Virus record (IMG/VR): IMGVR_UViG_3300028829_004529
Span: 1 to 40,615 of that record
From: a virus
Length of the DNA stretch: 40,615 nt
Direction: 5' to 3' (one strand)
Of this stretch, positions 19,186-26,859 are shown one piece after another. The notes beneath the pieces were generated by a model, which worked only from the letters and a program-made list of their open reading frames with translations, was not told the origin of the DNA and did no database searches. The position numbers were made by a program, and so were the translations under genes. Position 1 is the stretch's first letter; every line of letters begins with the position of its first letter.

Positions 19186-21333
19186 ATGGCGCTTACGCGT
19201 GTAACATCTACAGTCTTAGAGTCTAATGCAGTTTCTGCAGAAAAAATGGCTAATGGTTCTATAGTAACCAGACTATATGGTATAAAATCTATTGAAGCTA
19301 AACATTTAGCTGCTAGTGCAAATACTGCAAGTTTAACTACGAATGTAAATTTATTACAAAGTAATATTAATACTGTTCATGCTAATGTAGTAGCAGCAGA
19401 AGCTAATATAATATCTGCTAATACTGCAGTATTTAACGCGGCTAAAGCAAATGATTTTGCAACTTTTACGTCTCTAACTGGACTTATTAATGCTACTACT
19501 AATAATGTTAATACAATTTCGGCTAATGCTACAAGTATAGAGACTAGAAGGGTAGCTAATATTGCTGGAGCTTTATCTACTATTACAACAGCAGATTTAA
19601 CAGCTTCAAGAGCTGTAGTATCTGATGGTAGTGGTAAAGTAGCTGTTTCAGATGTTACTAGTACAGAACTTGGTTACGTAGATGGCGTTACTAGCGCAAT
19701 ACAAACTCAATTAGATGCTGGAGTGACTAACGCTGCAGCTGTTGTTACTGAGGCACTAGGTATAGAAGCTAGAAGAGTTGCTAATATAGCCGGAGCTGTT
19801 TCAAGTATTACAACTTCTGATTTAACAGCCTCTAGAGCCCTTGTATCTAGTGGTAGTGGTAAAGTAGCTGTTTTATCATCTGTAACATCAACAGAATTAG
19901 GTTATGTTGATGCTACTAGCTCTATACAAACTCAGTTAAGTGCAGGTGTTACAAATACTAACTCTGTTAAGGCAAATGTAGATGCCGCCGAAGCTAATAT
20001 AGCTGGAGTGCTTGCGGGCACTAAAAACTTTACTGGTGGCGTTACTATGGGCGATGATTTAGTCATTCAAGGTAATTTAACGGTGCTTGGTGATAGTGTT
20101 ACGGCTAATACTATTAATGCTGTTATACAAGATAGATTTTTATTATTAGCTAACTCTGCAACAGGAGCTCCTAGTGCTGATATAGGTATCTTTATGAATA
20201 GGGGTAACGAAGGTAACGCTGCTCTCTTTTATGATGAATCTGCTAAATCATTTACTATGGCAGAAACTAGAGATCCTGATAGTAATGTTGTTATTAGTCC
20301 TACAGGTTTAGCTAATTTGGCAGTAGGCACACTAAAATATAATGGAGCAGATTTAAATACTGCTATTACTGATAATAGATCAGGAGCTATTTCTACCGTA
20401 TACAAAGATAATCTTACAGTTTCTCGAGCTTTAGCTTCAGATGGAAGTGGTAAAATTATTGTTTCAGATGTTACTAGCACAGAACTTGGCTATCTAGATG
20501 GCGTTACTAGTGCGATACAAACTCAGATTGGTACTACTAATACTAATTTAGCAGATAATTCTACTCGTATTGCTGCTGTAGAAACTAGAAGAGTTGCTAA
20601 TATAGCCGGAGCTGTTTCAAGTATTACAACTTCTGATTTAACAGCTTCTAGAGCCCTTGTATCTGATGGTAGTGGTAAAGTAGCTGTTTTAGCATCTGTA
20701 ACCTCAACAGAGTTAGGATATGTTGACGCTACTAGTTCCATACAAACTCAATTAGATGCTGGAGTAACTAATGCTGCAGCTGTTGTTACTGAGGCAGTAG
20801 GTATAGAAGCTAGAAGAGTTGCTAATATAGCCGGAGCTGTATCTACTATTACTACTTCTGACTTAACAGCTTCAAGAGCTGTAGTATCTAGTGGGGCAGG
20901 TAAAGTAAGTGTATCTGATGTTACGTCTACAGAACTTGGCTATCTAGATGGTGTAACCAGTGCTATTCAGACACAGCTAGATAGCAAAGGTAGTAGTGCG
21001 GGATATGAAGCTAATGATTTTGTAACATATACTAGACTCAATGCAAACATTAATGTGGTGTCGTCTAATGTCGCTGTTGGCCAGATTATGAAAGTTAATG
21101 TTATCGCGAGCACTGATGGTGAAGGAGCAGGTAATAATAATTTCTTTATAGCTACTCCTCCAGCAGGTAACCCTGCTGTAATTGACAATATAGCTGTTAC
21201 TATAGATGGAGTTACACAAGCTAAAACAACAGATTATTTATATACCGCAGGAACAGGTAAAATAACTTTTAAAGATGCTGCTATACCTACAGGATTAACT
21301 GTTACTATTACAAGTTTGAACCCTCCTGCATAA
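19186..21333 (+). CDS. Repeat-rich tail fibre protein
   Basis: This 715-residue fibre protein starts after TTAAGGAGCAACT, a strong ribosome binding site. Residues 1-115 form an N-terminal attachment region with Asn/Ala-rich coiled-coil heptads. It then has five copies (the third lacks its beginning) of a unit of about 55-60 residues, RRVANIAGA...TTSDLTASRA...SGKVAV..VTSTELGYxDGVTSAIQTQL. A TSTELGYLDGVTSAIQTQL type of unit is common in trimeric phage fibres. A distinct insert (about 285-385), probably beta-structured, separates copies 2 and 3. The C-terminal 90 residues are a different beta domain. It overlaps the radical SAM gene by one base (TAATG). Confidence 0.88.
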   Translation: MALTRVTSTVLESNAVSAEKMANGSIVTRLYGIKSIEAKHLAASANTASLTTNVNLLQSNINTVHANVVAAEANIISANTAVFNAAKANDFATFTSLTGLINATTNNVNTISANATSIETRRVANIAGALSTITTADLTASRAVVSDGSGKVAVSDVTSTELGYVDGVTSAIQTQLDAGVTNAAAVVTEALGIEARRVANIAGAVSSITTSDLTASRALVSSGSGKVAVLSSVTSTELGYVDATSSIQTQLSAGVTNTNSVKANVDAAEANIAGVLAGTKNFTGGVTMGDDLVIQGNLTVLGDSVTANTINAVIQDRFLLLANSATGAPSADIGIFMNRGNEGNAALFYDESAKSFTMAETRDPDSNVVISPTGLANLAVGTLKYNGADLNTAITDNRSGAISTVYKDNLTVSRALASDGSGKIIVSDVTSTELGYLDGVTSAIQTQIGTTNTNLADNSTRIAAVETRRVANIAGAVSSITTSDLTASRALVSDGSGKVAVLASVTSTELGYVDATSSIQTQLDAGVTNAAAVVTEAVGIEARRVANIAGAVSTITTSDLTASRAVVSSGAGKVSVSDVTSTELGYLDGVTSAIQTQLDSKGSSAGYEANDFVTYTRLNANINVVSSNVAVGQIMKVNVIASTDGEGAGNNNFFIATPPAGNPAVIDNIAVTIDGVTQAKTTDYLYTAGTGKITFKDAAIPTGLTVTITSLNPPA
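19546..20985 (+). repeat. Tail fibre internal repeats (five units)
   Basis: Units lie near 19546-19722, 19765-19947, 20410-20525 (partial), 20579-20765 and 20809-20985. Parts are nearly identical in DNA: 19732-19799 and 20773-20840 differ at one base in 68, and 19769-19829 equals 20585-20645 over 61 bases. The copies are in frame, so unequal recombination could change fibre length. Confidence 0.9.
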
Positions 21334-22325
21334 TGACACGTAAATATAGACAACTCACTACGGAACTAACCTTTAGATGTAATGCTAAATGTCCTGCATG
21401 TCACAGACAAAAACCTTTACGTATAAATTTAAATGATAAGCTATATACTTATACACTAAATAGTTTTAAGCAAGTATTTTATCCAGACTTATTACGTAAT
21501 TTAGACTGGCTAGTATTAAATGGTAATTTTGGAGACTCTATAATGAACAAGCATTTTAGAGAAATTATTAGCTATGTTAAATCACATGGCACAAGATTAT
21601 TAATACATACTAATGGTGGTATACATGGACATGATTATTGGACAGATGTAGGTAATATTTTAACTAAACATGATATTATAAATTTTGATATGGACGGTTT
21701 AGAAGATACTCATTCTAAATATAGAATTAATACAGAGTTTACAAATGTTTTTAATAATGCTTGTTCTGTAATTAATACGGGTAATACTCAAGTACACTGG
21801 AAGTATATTGTATTTGAGCATAATAAGCACCAAGTAGAAGAAGCTAAAGAACGCGCAGTTAAATCTGGTTTTCATACTTTTTCTACTGTAAAAACTTCAA
21901 GAGATGTATTTGCACCAAAAACTGGACAGTTTGTTCACTCTAAAAAGAAAAAAGAAAATATGGATAAAGCTGAAAAGATAATTAAATGTGTATGGGATAA
22001 CTGGGGTAAATGGTATATAGCTCCTGATGGTCTTGTTTTTAGATGTTGTTGGACAGGTGGTCACTATTATGATGAAAACAATTCTAGATTTTATTATCCT
22101 CCAAAATTTGAAAATCTGTTTAATGCTTTTCATGTACCGCTTGATAAAATTTTAGAATACGGATATTGGAATAAGCTACAACAATATTTAAAAGGTTATG
22201 ATAGATCTTTTGCTATATGTAAATCTCAGTGCGGTAAAATTGTTTCTTCAATCGAAAAAACAGAAGAAAATCTATTAACTGGTCAACGTACTTTTTTTGA
22301 CTCAGATAATCAGATAGGAAATTAA
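21333..22325 (+). CDS. Radical SAM protein, probable SPASM-like C-terminus
   Basis: The N-terminus of this 330-residue protein carries CNAKCPAC (C16, C20, C23), the radical SAM cluster motif. In place of the usual GGEP there is LNGNFGD near residue 64, seen in a subset of the superfamily. The C-terminal third has more cysteines: one near 219, a WYIAPDGLVFRCCW segment with a pair near 238-239, and CKSQC near 296-300. This is what a SPASM-like auxiliary cluster domain would show. SPASM enzymes often modify peptides. Its ATG overlaps the fibre stop (TAATG), so it is translated with the fibre. It is only distantly similar to the protein at 8290. The substrate is unknown. Confidence 0.87.
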   Translation: MTRKYRQLTTELTFRCNAKCPACHRQKPLRINLNDKLYTYTLNSFKQVFYPDLLRNLDWLVLNGNFGDSIMNKHFREIISYVKSHGTRLLIHTNGGIHGHDYWTDVGNILTKHDIINFDMDGLEDTHSKYRINTEFTNVFNNACSVINTGNTQVHWKYIVFEHNKHQVEEAKERAVKSGFHTFSTVKTSRDVFAPKTGQFVHSKKKKENMDKAEKIIKCVWDNWGKWYIAPDGLVFRCCWTGGHYYDENNSRFYYPPKFENLFNAFHVPLDKILEYGYWNKLQQYLKGYDRSFAICKSQCGKIVSSIEKTEENLLTGQRTFFDSDNQIGN

Positions 22326-22550
22326 ATGAGCAGTCGTAAAGTAGTAATAAAAAAAGGAAAATATAAATTTTTAAGACCTGTAAATAGGGGCATTCGTCGT
22401 AATGAAAAGATTAGAAAACTTGCCACTTCTGGAAAATTAGACTATCCTACACTGGAGAAGTTTATAATAAAAGAGAGAAATCTTGGGTATCCAGTTAAAT
22501 ACTCTAAACCAATAGGTTTTAATATTAAAAAAAGGAAGAAACGCAAATGA
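22326..22550 (+). CDS. Small very basic protein, unknown
   Basis: I do not recognise this 74-residue product. It is strongly positively charged throughout and ends in KKRKKRK. It has no cysteine and no membrane segment. The ATG directly follows the radical SAM stop codon, with ATAGGA 6-7 bases upstream, and its TGA overlaps the next start (ATGA). Nucleic-acid binding inside the head, or a virion role, would fit the charge, but nothing in the sequence proves it. Confidence 0.7.
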   Translation: MSSRKVVIKKGKYKFLRPVNRGIRRNEKIRKLATSGKLDYPTLEKFIIKERNLGYPVKYSKPIGFNIKKRKKRK

Positions 22551-23206
22551 GAAAAGATGGACATACTGATGTAGCATCCTCAAGAAAAATGATGCAAACT
22601 GTAATAGAAGATGCGCGTGATATTCTAAATGCTTTGCCTGGAGATGAAGAAGCTTCTTTACCTACTTGGTGGACCAATAAATTAGCTGTATCCTCTGCAT
22701 ATATAAATTCAGCTAGAGATTATCTTGTATATTCAGGTAGTGATTCTGTTACTACAGTTACTAATGAAATGCCTGCAATGATGGCTCCTATGGCGTCACA
22801 AGATAGTATGACATCTAATGGAAACCTAGTAGTAGGGGATTACCAGACAAAACATTTTGACATATGCCCTACTGCACAGTTACTCTATACTGAGTTATCT
22901 AATAATCCTGACTTAGTAGATATGGCCGAAGAATCTGCAATTCTACAAGATCAAATTTTTAAGATCGAAAAACGAGCTATTGCAGCAAATTCAGCTACAG
23001 ATGAAATGGTTCATAAAGCAGAACACTATGCTGATATGATTATGGAAATAGCAGAAGAAATGGATATGGTAGACGAACATGCTTATGTAAAAGATACACA
23101 TATAGCTAAAATAAAACAGCTTGCAGACATGGATACCATAATGGAAGATAATAGTAATGAAGTACAGCTTCCTCCTTCCTATATGATGATGCAAAATGCC
23201 TCTTAA
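22547..23206 (+). CDS. Conserved-looking phage protein, unknown
   Basis: The 219-residue product begins with RKDGHTDVASS and has a PTWWTNKLAVSSAYINSARDYL helix-rich segment at about 39-62. I associate this with hypothetical proteins of marine phages, without a known role. The middle is a Met/Ser-rich linker and the C-terminal half is alpha-helical and acidic (EHYADMIMEIAEEMDMVDEH). There are no catalytic motifs. GGAAG precedes the ATG by about 8 bases. Its position among small late proteins favours a virion or assembly role. Confidence 0.75.
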   Translation: MRKDGHTDVASSRKMMQTVIEDARDILNALPGDEEASLPTWWTNKLAVSSAYINSARDYLVYSGSDSVTTVTNEMPAMMAPMASQDSMTSNGNLVVGDYQTKHFDICPTAQLLYTELSNNPDLVDMAEESAILQDQIFKIEKRAIAANSATDEMVHKAEHYADMIMEIAEEMDMVDEHAYVKDTHIAKIKQLADMDTIMEDNSNEVQLPPSYMMMQNAS

Positions 23207-23408
23207 ACGAGGTAAGTCACAGAAAATCATATCTTCAAATATAAAAGAGCTAATGAAAAAACCTTCAAAAGCTCGTGCTAAGGGCGTCAGCACATTAGCA
23301 AAAAAACAAGGTATAACTAAAAAAGAGGCACAACGTCGACAAGCTGTTGCTATTGCATTAGGATCGGCAGGAAAAACTCTAAAACGTAAAAAACGTAAAT
23401 CTAAATAA
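23196..23408 (+). CDS. Small basic protein, DUF6496-like
   Basis: The 70-residue product starts MPLKRGKSQKIISSNIKELM and later has QRRQAVAIALGSAGKTLKRKKRKSK. The pairing of a MPLKxGxSQKxISxNI start with an A(I/V)AIALxxAGK end is that of the DUF6496 small-protein family, widespread in phages and some bacteria, of unknown function. It is lysine-rich, with a K/R cluster at the C-terminus. The start overlaps the preceding gene by 11 bases. Confidence 0.75.
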   Translation: MPLKRGKSQKIISSNIKELMKKPSKARAKGVSTLAKKQGITKKEAQRRQAVAIALGSAGKTLKRKKRKSK

Positions 23409-23409
23409 A

Positions 23410-23430
23410 TATAATTCTAAAGGAGAATTA
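23410..23430 (+). promoter_or_regulatory. Possible -10 box plus strong ribosome binding site
   Basis: A perfect TATAAT (23410-23415) is followed by AAAGGAGAATTA (23419-23430) and the ATG at 23433. No convincing -35 box is seen 16-18 bases upstream. The -10 match may be chance in AT-rich DNA, whereas the ribosome binding site is clear and suggests high expression. A nearly identical AAAGGAGAAT precedes the ATG at 24122. Confidence 0.4.
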
Positions 23431-23432
23431 AC

Positions 23433-24098
23433 ATGGCAAATATAGTATATGCAGTTGGTGGACCCAACTCTAACTACGACACAGTTGCGGATATACCTCA
23501 TAGTGTATGGCAGCGTGGTTCTGGAGATGAAAGCTCCAACACAACAATTCAACTCTACGGTGGAACACATACATGGCCTCAAGAGGAAAAAGCATTTCAC
23601 AACGTAACTGTTGTAGGCATGGGTGCAAGAGACGCTGTAAAAATTAAAGGTTCCATTCTTTTAGGTACTAATGGATCAAATGTAGCAGGAGGACATAATT
23701 TCTTCCAAAATATTAATATTACCGCTACAACATCAACACCAGCTATTGATGCTCGTACACCTGCATCACTATGTGGTGTTCATGCTTATGATTGCAGATT
23801 CAGTGGCGGCACTTTTGCTATTCAAAATCACACACCTATTGCAAAAATTGGAGCAACAACAGATTTTTATGATACTCACGCTACTTCAGTTGAGCGTGTA
23901 TGGTCTGATTGTACAAAGTTCTTATCATGTAATGCTAATGTTATGGCTATCAGTTCTACTGGCGCTGGTGCTTGGTGTACCCCACCTGTCAATACGCAAG
24001 ACGAAACTAAATTAGTTGGTAAAGTTGATCTTGTTTATGCTGCTGCAAATGCAGGTAATATGACAGAGACTGTTGTAGCACGTACTATCGTAAGCTAA
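23433..24098 (+). CDS. Putative virion surface protein, beta-helix-like
   Basis: The 221-residue product alternates short beta strands with Gly/Asn/Thr turns (VVGMGARDAVKIKGSILLG, NFFQNINITAT, CRFSGGTFAI), the look of a right-handed beta-helix (pectin-lyase-like) protein. Four to five cysteines are present. It has no signal peptide. The strong ribosome binding site and position in the late operon suggest an abundant structural protein, for example a decoration or fibre component. I do not recognise a specific family. Confidence 0.65.
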   Translation: MANIVYAVGGPNSNYDTVADIPHSVWQRGSGDESSNTTIQLYGGTHTWPQEEKAFHNVTVVGMGARDAVKIKGSILLGTNGSNVAGGHNFFQNINITATTSTPAIDARTPASLCGVHAYDCRFSGGTFAIQNHTPIAKIGATTDFYDTHATSVERVWSDCTKFLSCNANVMAISSTGAGAWCTPPVNTQDETKLVGKVDLVYAAANAGNMTETVVARTIVS

Positions 24099-24106
24099 TA
24101 ATATAT

Positions 24107-24116
24107 AAAGGAGAAT
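24107..24116 (+). promoter_or_regulatory. Strong ribosome binding site for the gene at 24122
   Basis: AAAGGAGAAT, 5 bases before the ATG, repeats the ribosome binding site used at 23433. The gap between the two genes (24099-24121) holds little else apart from an AT-rich ATATATAAAG run. Confidence 0.6.
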
Positions 24117-24121
24117 AATTC

Positions 24122-24412
24122 ATGGGAATGATTTCAAAAACAGTAACAGGTAGTGCAGAAGCTATGAAATATACCAGAAATGGTCAAGTAACTGCTGCTC
24201 AACCATCCGCAGGAGGTGGAGTTATTGCTGATGGTGTGGATAAAGGTTTAGGACCATCACCAGTAGGCTATGATAAATCTATCGTTGGTGGAAAAAAAAT
24301 TAATGCTGCTACCCCTATTATGATGGATGTAACCAGTGGTAATAAAATTCCAGGCGTCGGTGGCTTGAAGGGCGGACCTAAAAAGCCAAATGCAAAAGGT
24401 ATAGCTAGCTAA
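24122..24412 (+). CDS. Small glycine-rich protein, unknown
   Basis: The 96-residue product is rich in Gly, Ala and Lys, with low-complexity stretches (GGGVIADGVDKGLGPSPVG, GVGGLKGGPKKPNAKG). It is probably partly disordered. There is no membrane segment or cysteine. It has a strong ribosome binding site and shares its last base with the start of the next gene (TAATG). A minor virion component is likely from context only. Confidence 0.65.
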   Translation: MGMISKTVTGSAEAMKYTRNGQVTAAQPSAGGGVIADGVDKGLGPSPVGYDKSIVGGKKINAATPIMMDVTSGNKIPGVGGLKGGPKKPNAKGIAS

Positions 24413-24615
24413 TGGCTAAATCTCTAGCTGGAGTAACACTCAGAGCAGGCAAAAGCGTAACGATTGGTGACAATCGTTACGGTGCTCGTGAAGTGTATGA
24501 CCCTAAAGCAATGCAAGAAACTTTAGCTTATTATAAAGGTGGAGATTCTTTAACTGTTAAAGAGGTTAAAAGCTACTCTAAAGCAAATAAAACGGTTAAA
24601 ACAAGTAAAGTTTGA
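24412..24615 (+). CDS. Small protein, unknown, with internal RNA hairpin
   Basis: The 67-residue product (start AKSLAGVTLRAG, then RYGAREVYDP) is basic and ends in KTVKTSKV. Its first part looks like a small beta structure. The start overlaps the previous stop (TAATG) and its TGA overlaps the following ATG (TGATG). A perfect 11-bp stem with a GTGA loop lies inside it at 24456-24481. No family recognised. Confidence 0.6.
   Translation: MAKSLAGVTLRAGKSVTIGDNRYGAREVYDPKAMQETLAYYKGGDSLTVKEVKSYSKANKTVKTSKV
24456..24481 (+). repeat. 11-bp inverted repeat with GUGA tetraloop
   Basis: Arms 24456-24466 (CGTAACGATTG) and 24471-24481 (CAATCGTTACG) are perfectly complementary, separated by GTGA. In RNA this gives a GNRA-type tetraloop hairpin, a very stable form. 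No T-run follows, so it is not a typical intrinsic terminator. It lies inside a coding sequence. Confidence 0.75.
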
Positions 24616-24749
24616 TGGGTATTGTACCTGAAGTTTTTCAAAGGACACCGAATAAATATCCTAAGAAAAAGATTAAACCAAAAGGTAAGAAAATATCTAA
24701 TAAAACTATTTATGGCTCATTAAGAATTAAGTATCAGCAAAAGAAGTAA
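24615..24749 (+). CDS. Very small basic protein, last gene of late operon
   Basis: A 44-residue frame starts with ATG at 24615 overlapping the previous TGA (TGATG) and ends at TAA 24747-24749. The product is very basic (12 Lys in 44) and begins GIVPEVFQRTPNKYPKKK. Coupled start, late position and composition like the other small basic late proteins support it. Its last 23 bases overlap, tail to tail, the 3' end of the minus-strand gene at 24727. I see no clear intrinsic terminator between the two operons. Confidence 0.5.
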   Translation: MGIVPEVFQRTPNKYPKKKIKPKGKKISNKTIYGSLRIKYQQKK

Positions 24750-25533
24750 TTCCTACGCTGCTTTTTGTAATTTTTAAACTAAGCACTAAATTCTTTAACC
24801 AAGTTTTTTCGTAAGGCGCACATATAAATATGGGCGCCTTACTTGTTTCTATAACTCTTTTTATAATTTTTTCGGTACTAACATCACAAGATACAAATAC
24901 TAAATCTTCTTGCTCAAGATGTCCGTAGTCATAATCTTTTCCATCCATACCTACTATATTAATATGATTTCTTGCAGCAGTATACTTTACTAAATCAGTT
25001 CCTATCTTTGCGATATTAGGATCTATCTCTATTCCAATTTGTTTTATATGTTTATATTTCTTATGTATATCAAACATAGAATAAGGATTCATACCACATC
25101 CAACAAGAACAAGTGTTTTACATGTTTTAAATAAATTAAGTTTCTTTTTTTCTTGTAAAGTTTTGTATATCCACGCATTAGGTTCAGCATTTCTATATGC
25201 CATTCTACTTCTTATCCATTTATAAGGAGTTACTTTTATACCGCTTTTATCATTAAATTTTTTTGCAAGTTTACGAATATAATCATCTCTTTTAGTTTCA
25301 GTAGTTTGATATTTAGTATCAAAAAATATAAATGAACTATAACTATTTTTAATTGCTTTTTCTCTTATTTCTAAAAACTTACTTATACATTCACTAAATT
25401 TAGGATTTTGATTTTCAAACTCAATTTGAGCATTTTTATTAAGTAGTTTTATAGTCTCAATTTCTGATCTTATTACTAAATCTTTCCAAATAAGTTCATT
25501 TTCTGTTACATATTTAAGTATTGAGCTTGTCAT
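24727..25533 (-). CDS. Class I SAM-dependent transferase, perhaps nicotianamine synthase-like
   Basis: In this 268-residue protein the second half has a Rossmann-type SAM site: LVLVGCGMNPYSMF (141-154), acidic strand end IGIEIDP (167-172), MDGKDYDY (196-203) and DLVFVSCDV (210-218). The GCGMNPYS loop and an all-helical N-terminal half of about 135 residues recall the nicotianamine synthase fold, in which aminobutyryl groups of SAM are transferred, but an ordinary methyltransferase is also possible. It overlaps the upstream glycosyltransferase by 20 bases, so the two probably act together. The ATG at 25533 is the natural start. Confidence 0.6.
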   Translation of the reverse strand: MTSSILKYVTENELIWKDLVIRSEIETIKLLNKNAQIEFENQNPKFSECISKFLEIREKAIKNSYSSFIFFDTKYQTTETKRDDYIRKLAKKFNDKSGIKVTPYKWIRSRMAYRNAEPNAWIYKTLQEKKKLNLFKTCKTLVLVGCGMNPYSMFDIHKKYKHIKQIGIEIDPNIAKIGTDLVKYTAARNHINIVGMDGKDYDYGHLEQEDLVFVSCDVSTEKIIKRVIETSKAPIFICAPYEKTWLKNLVLSLKITKSSVGITSFADT

Positions 25534-26647
25534 ACATAGTTCCTAAAAATTTAGCTGTATTTGTTGTACCATTTAAATTAAATTGATCTTCAAATGATTT
25601 AGGTTTATAGCCTGCTAATACTTCATCAAGTACTTCTTTAATACTTCCAACTTCTTGCACAGTTAATACTTTGTGAAAATCATAAGGTTCAAAAGTAAAA
25701 GCTCTAACAAATTGTTCTAGCTTTTTACCGTCTTGTCTGGGTATTATAATAGAAGGTATCTCACCTTTCAGAATCTCAACTGTTGCATTATATCCTCCGT
25801 AAGTAATATATGCAGCACAATCAGCAAGCTTACTTCTTAGTTCCGGTATATATTCTACTAAGTATATATTTTTATTTTTTCTATTTCCCAGACTCTTATA
25901 CCTGTTAGCAAAGGGCATTATAAATTTATAATCAGGATACTCAGATGCTAAGGCAGCTACATGTTTAAATATAGTAACTGCTTCATCTTTATTTAAACCT
26001 GTACTAATATAGATATTGTTATTTTTTCTTGAATGTTTAGGTTGTGTCTCATCACATACATAACCAGTATATTTTAGTAAATGTTTTATATCTTTTATTA
26101 TTTGTTTTGAATGTGCATGTTTAGTTCTGTCACTTATTAAAGGAAGTAATTTTTCATCACCATGTACCAGAATATAATCTGCAAAATACTTACATACTAT
26201 ATTCTGGGTATACACAACCCAATCTGTTAGTTGACCGCTATGAGGTTCATCCCAAGGAAAATCTCTTACAGATATTATTATTTTTATATTTCTTTTTCTA
26301 CATTCTTCTAAATACCTAAAATACTCATGAGCAAATTGCTGCCTACAAAAGGGAAAGCCTTCACATACTAATATTTTTACTTTATATTTTTCTATAGTCT
26401 CAATAAATTGTTTAATTCTTAAATTAATTATAGAATCACTCTGAATAAATTGAAATATGTTATCAAAATTAGATACTTTATAATCTCTTAAAAAAGCGAT
26501 ATGAGGAACTTTATGCTCTATAGGCGGATCGAATAGTTGATCCATAACTACTACATCATGAGTTTCAGCAGTTTTTTCTGCTATAAACTTAATTCGTTGA
26601 GAATGCCCTAATCCTCTATAGTATTGAGTTAAAAACCCTATTGACAT
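25514..26647 (-). CDS. Predicted GT-B glycosyltransferase, COG4671-like
   Basis: About 377 residues from the chosen ATG at 26647 (the frame extends to a TTG at 26674). The N-terminus SIGFLTQYYRGLGHSQR has the GxGH loop of MurG-like GT-B enzymes, and near residue 293 comes YGGYNATVEILKGEIPSIIIPR, the typical nucleotide-sugar binding signature of the COG4671 predicted glycosyltransferase group. Substrates are unknown. The ATG lies in the loop of an 11-bp inverted repeat (26630-26660) and no good ribosome binding site precedes it, so its translation may be controlled. It overlaps the following methyltransferase-like gene. Confidence 0.82.
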   Translation of the reverse strand: MSIGFLTQYYRGLGHSQRIKFIAEKTAETHDVVVMDQLFDPPIEHKVPHIAFLRDYKVSNFDNIFQFIQSDSIINLRIKQFIETIEKYKVKILVCEGFPFCRQQFAHEYFRYLEECRKRNIKIIISVRDFPWDEPHSGQLTDWVVYTQNIVCKYFADYILVHGDEKLLPLISDRTKHAHSKQIIKDIKHLLKYTGYVCDETQPKHSRKNNNIYISTGLNKDEAVTIFKHVAALASEYPDYKFIMPFANRYKSLGNRKNKNIYLVEYIPELRSKLADCAAYITYGGYNATVEILKGEIPSIIIPRQDGKKLEQFVRAFTFEPYDFHKVLTVQEVGSIKEVLDEVLAGYKPKSFEDQFNLNGTTNTAKFLGTMYDKLNT

Positions 26648-26660
26648 TGTAGGGTTTTTA
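26630..26660. terminator. 11-bp inverted repeat, bidirectional terminator-like
   Basis: The arms TAAAAACCCTA (26630-26640) and TAGGGTTTTTA (26650-26660) are perfect complements with a 9-base loop. Each strand ends the stem with GGG and five T, as in weak intrinsic terminators. On the minus strand the loop holds the ATG of the glycosyltransferase gene, so it could act as a translation switch instead. Confidence 0.5.
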
Positions 26661-26850
26661 TACCTATAGACCAATTCTCTGCGGCATCTTCTACATATCT
26701 AAGAGTCTTACCATGAAAACTTTCTTCAAAATATTTAACACCTTGTTCAGTAAAATATCTCAAATAAGCATACTCTTCTTTATAATCAAAATGCACTTCA
26801 CAATAATCTCTGCTTGTGGTTGACATAACCGTACTAAGTTTTCTTCCCAT
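26638..26850 (-). CDS. Small protein, unknown
   Basis: The 70-residue product contains a compact aromatic core, YCEVHFDYKEEYAYLRYF, and ends VEDAAENWSIGIKTLQC. The Tyr/Phe/Glu pattern suggests a small alpha/beta fold. I do not recognise the family, though similar short proteins occur in marine phages as far as I recall. The first ATG (26850) is assumed; an internal ATG at 26826 (before STTSRDY) is an alternative. It follows ThyX closely (9 bases) and overlaps the glycosyltransferase start. Confidence 0.6.
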   Translation of the reverse strand: MGRKLSTVMSTTSRDYCEVHFDYKEEYAYLRYFTEQGVKYFEESFHGKTLRYVEDAAENWSIGIKTLQCQ

Positions 26851-26859
26851 TTTACTACT

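Noticed and set aside
23404-23411. AATAAATA resembling the T4-type late promoter
   Set aside because: The tail genes are lambda-like, not T4-like, and such A/T octamers are common here; no conserved set of them was found.
23746-24015. 89-codon frame inside the beta-helix-like gene
   Set aside because: It overlaps a better frame with a strong ribosome binding site, and its leucine-rich product looks like a frame artefact.
24727-24780. Intrinsic terminator between the two convergent operons
   Set aside because: Only a 4-bp CAGC / GCTG pairing is visible near the junction, too weak to call.
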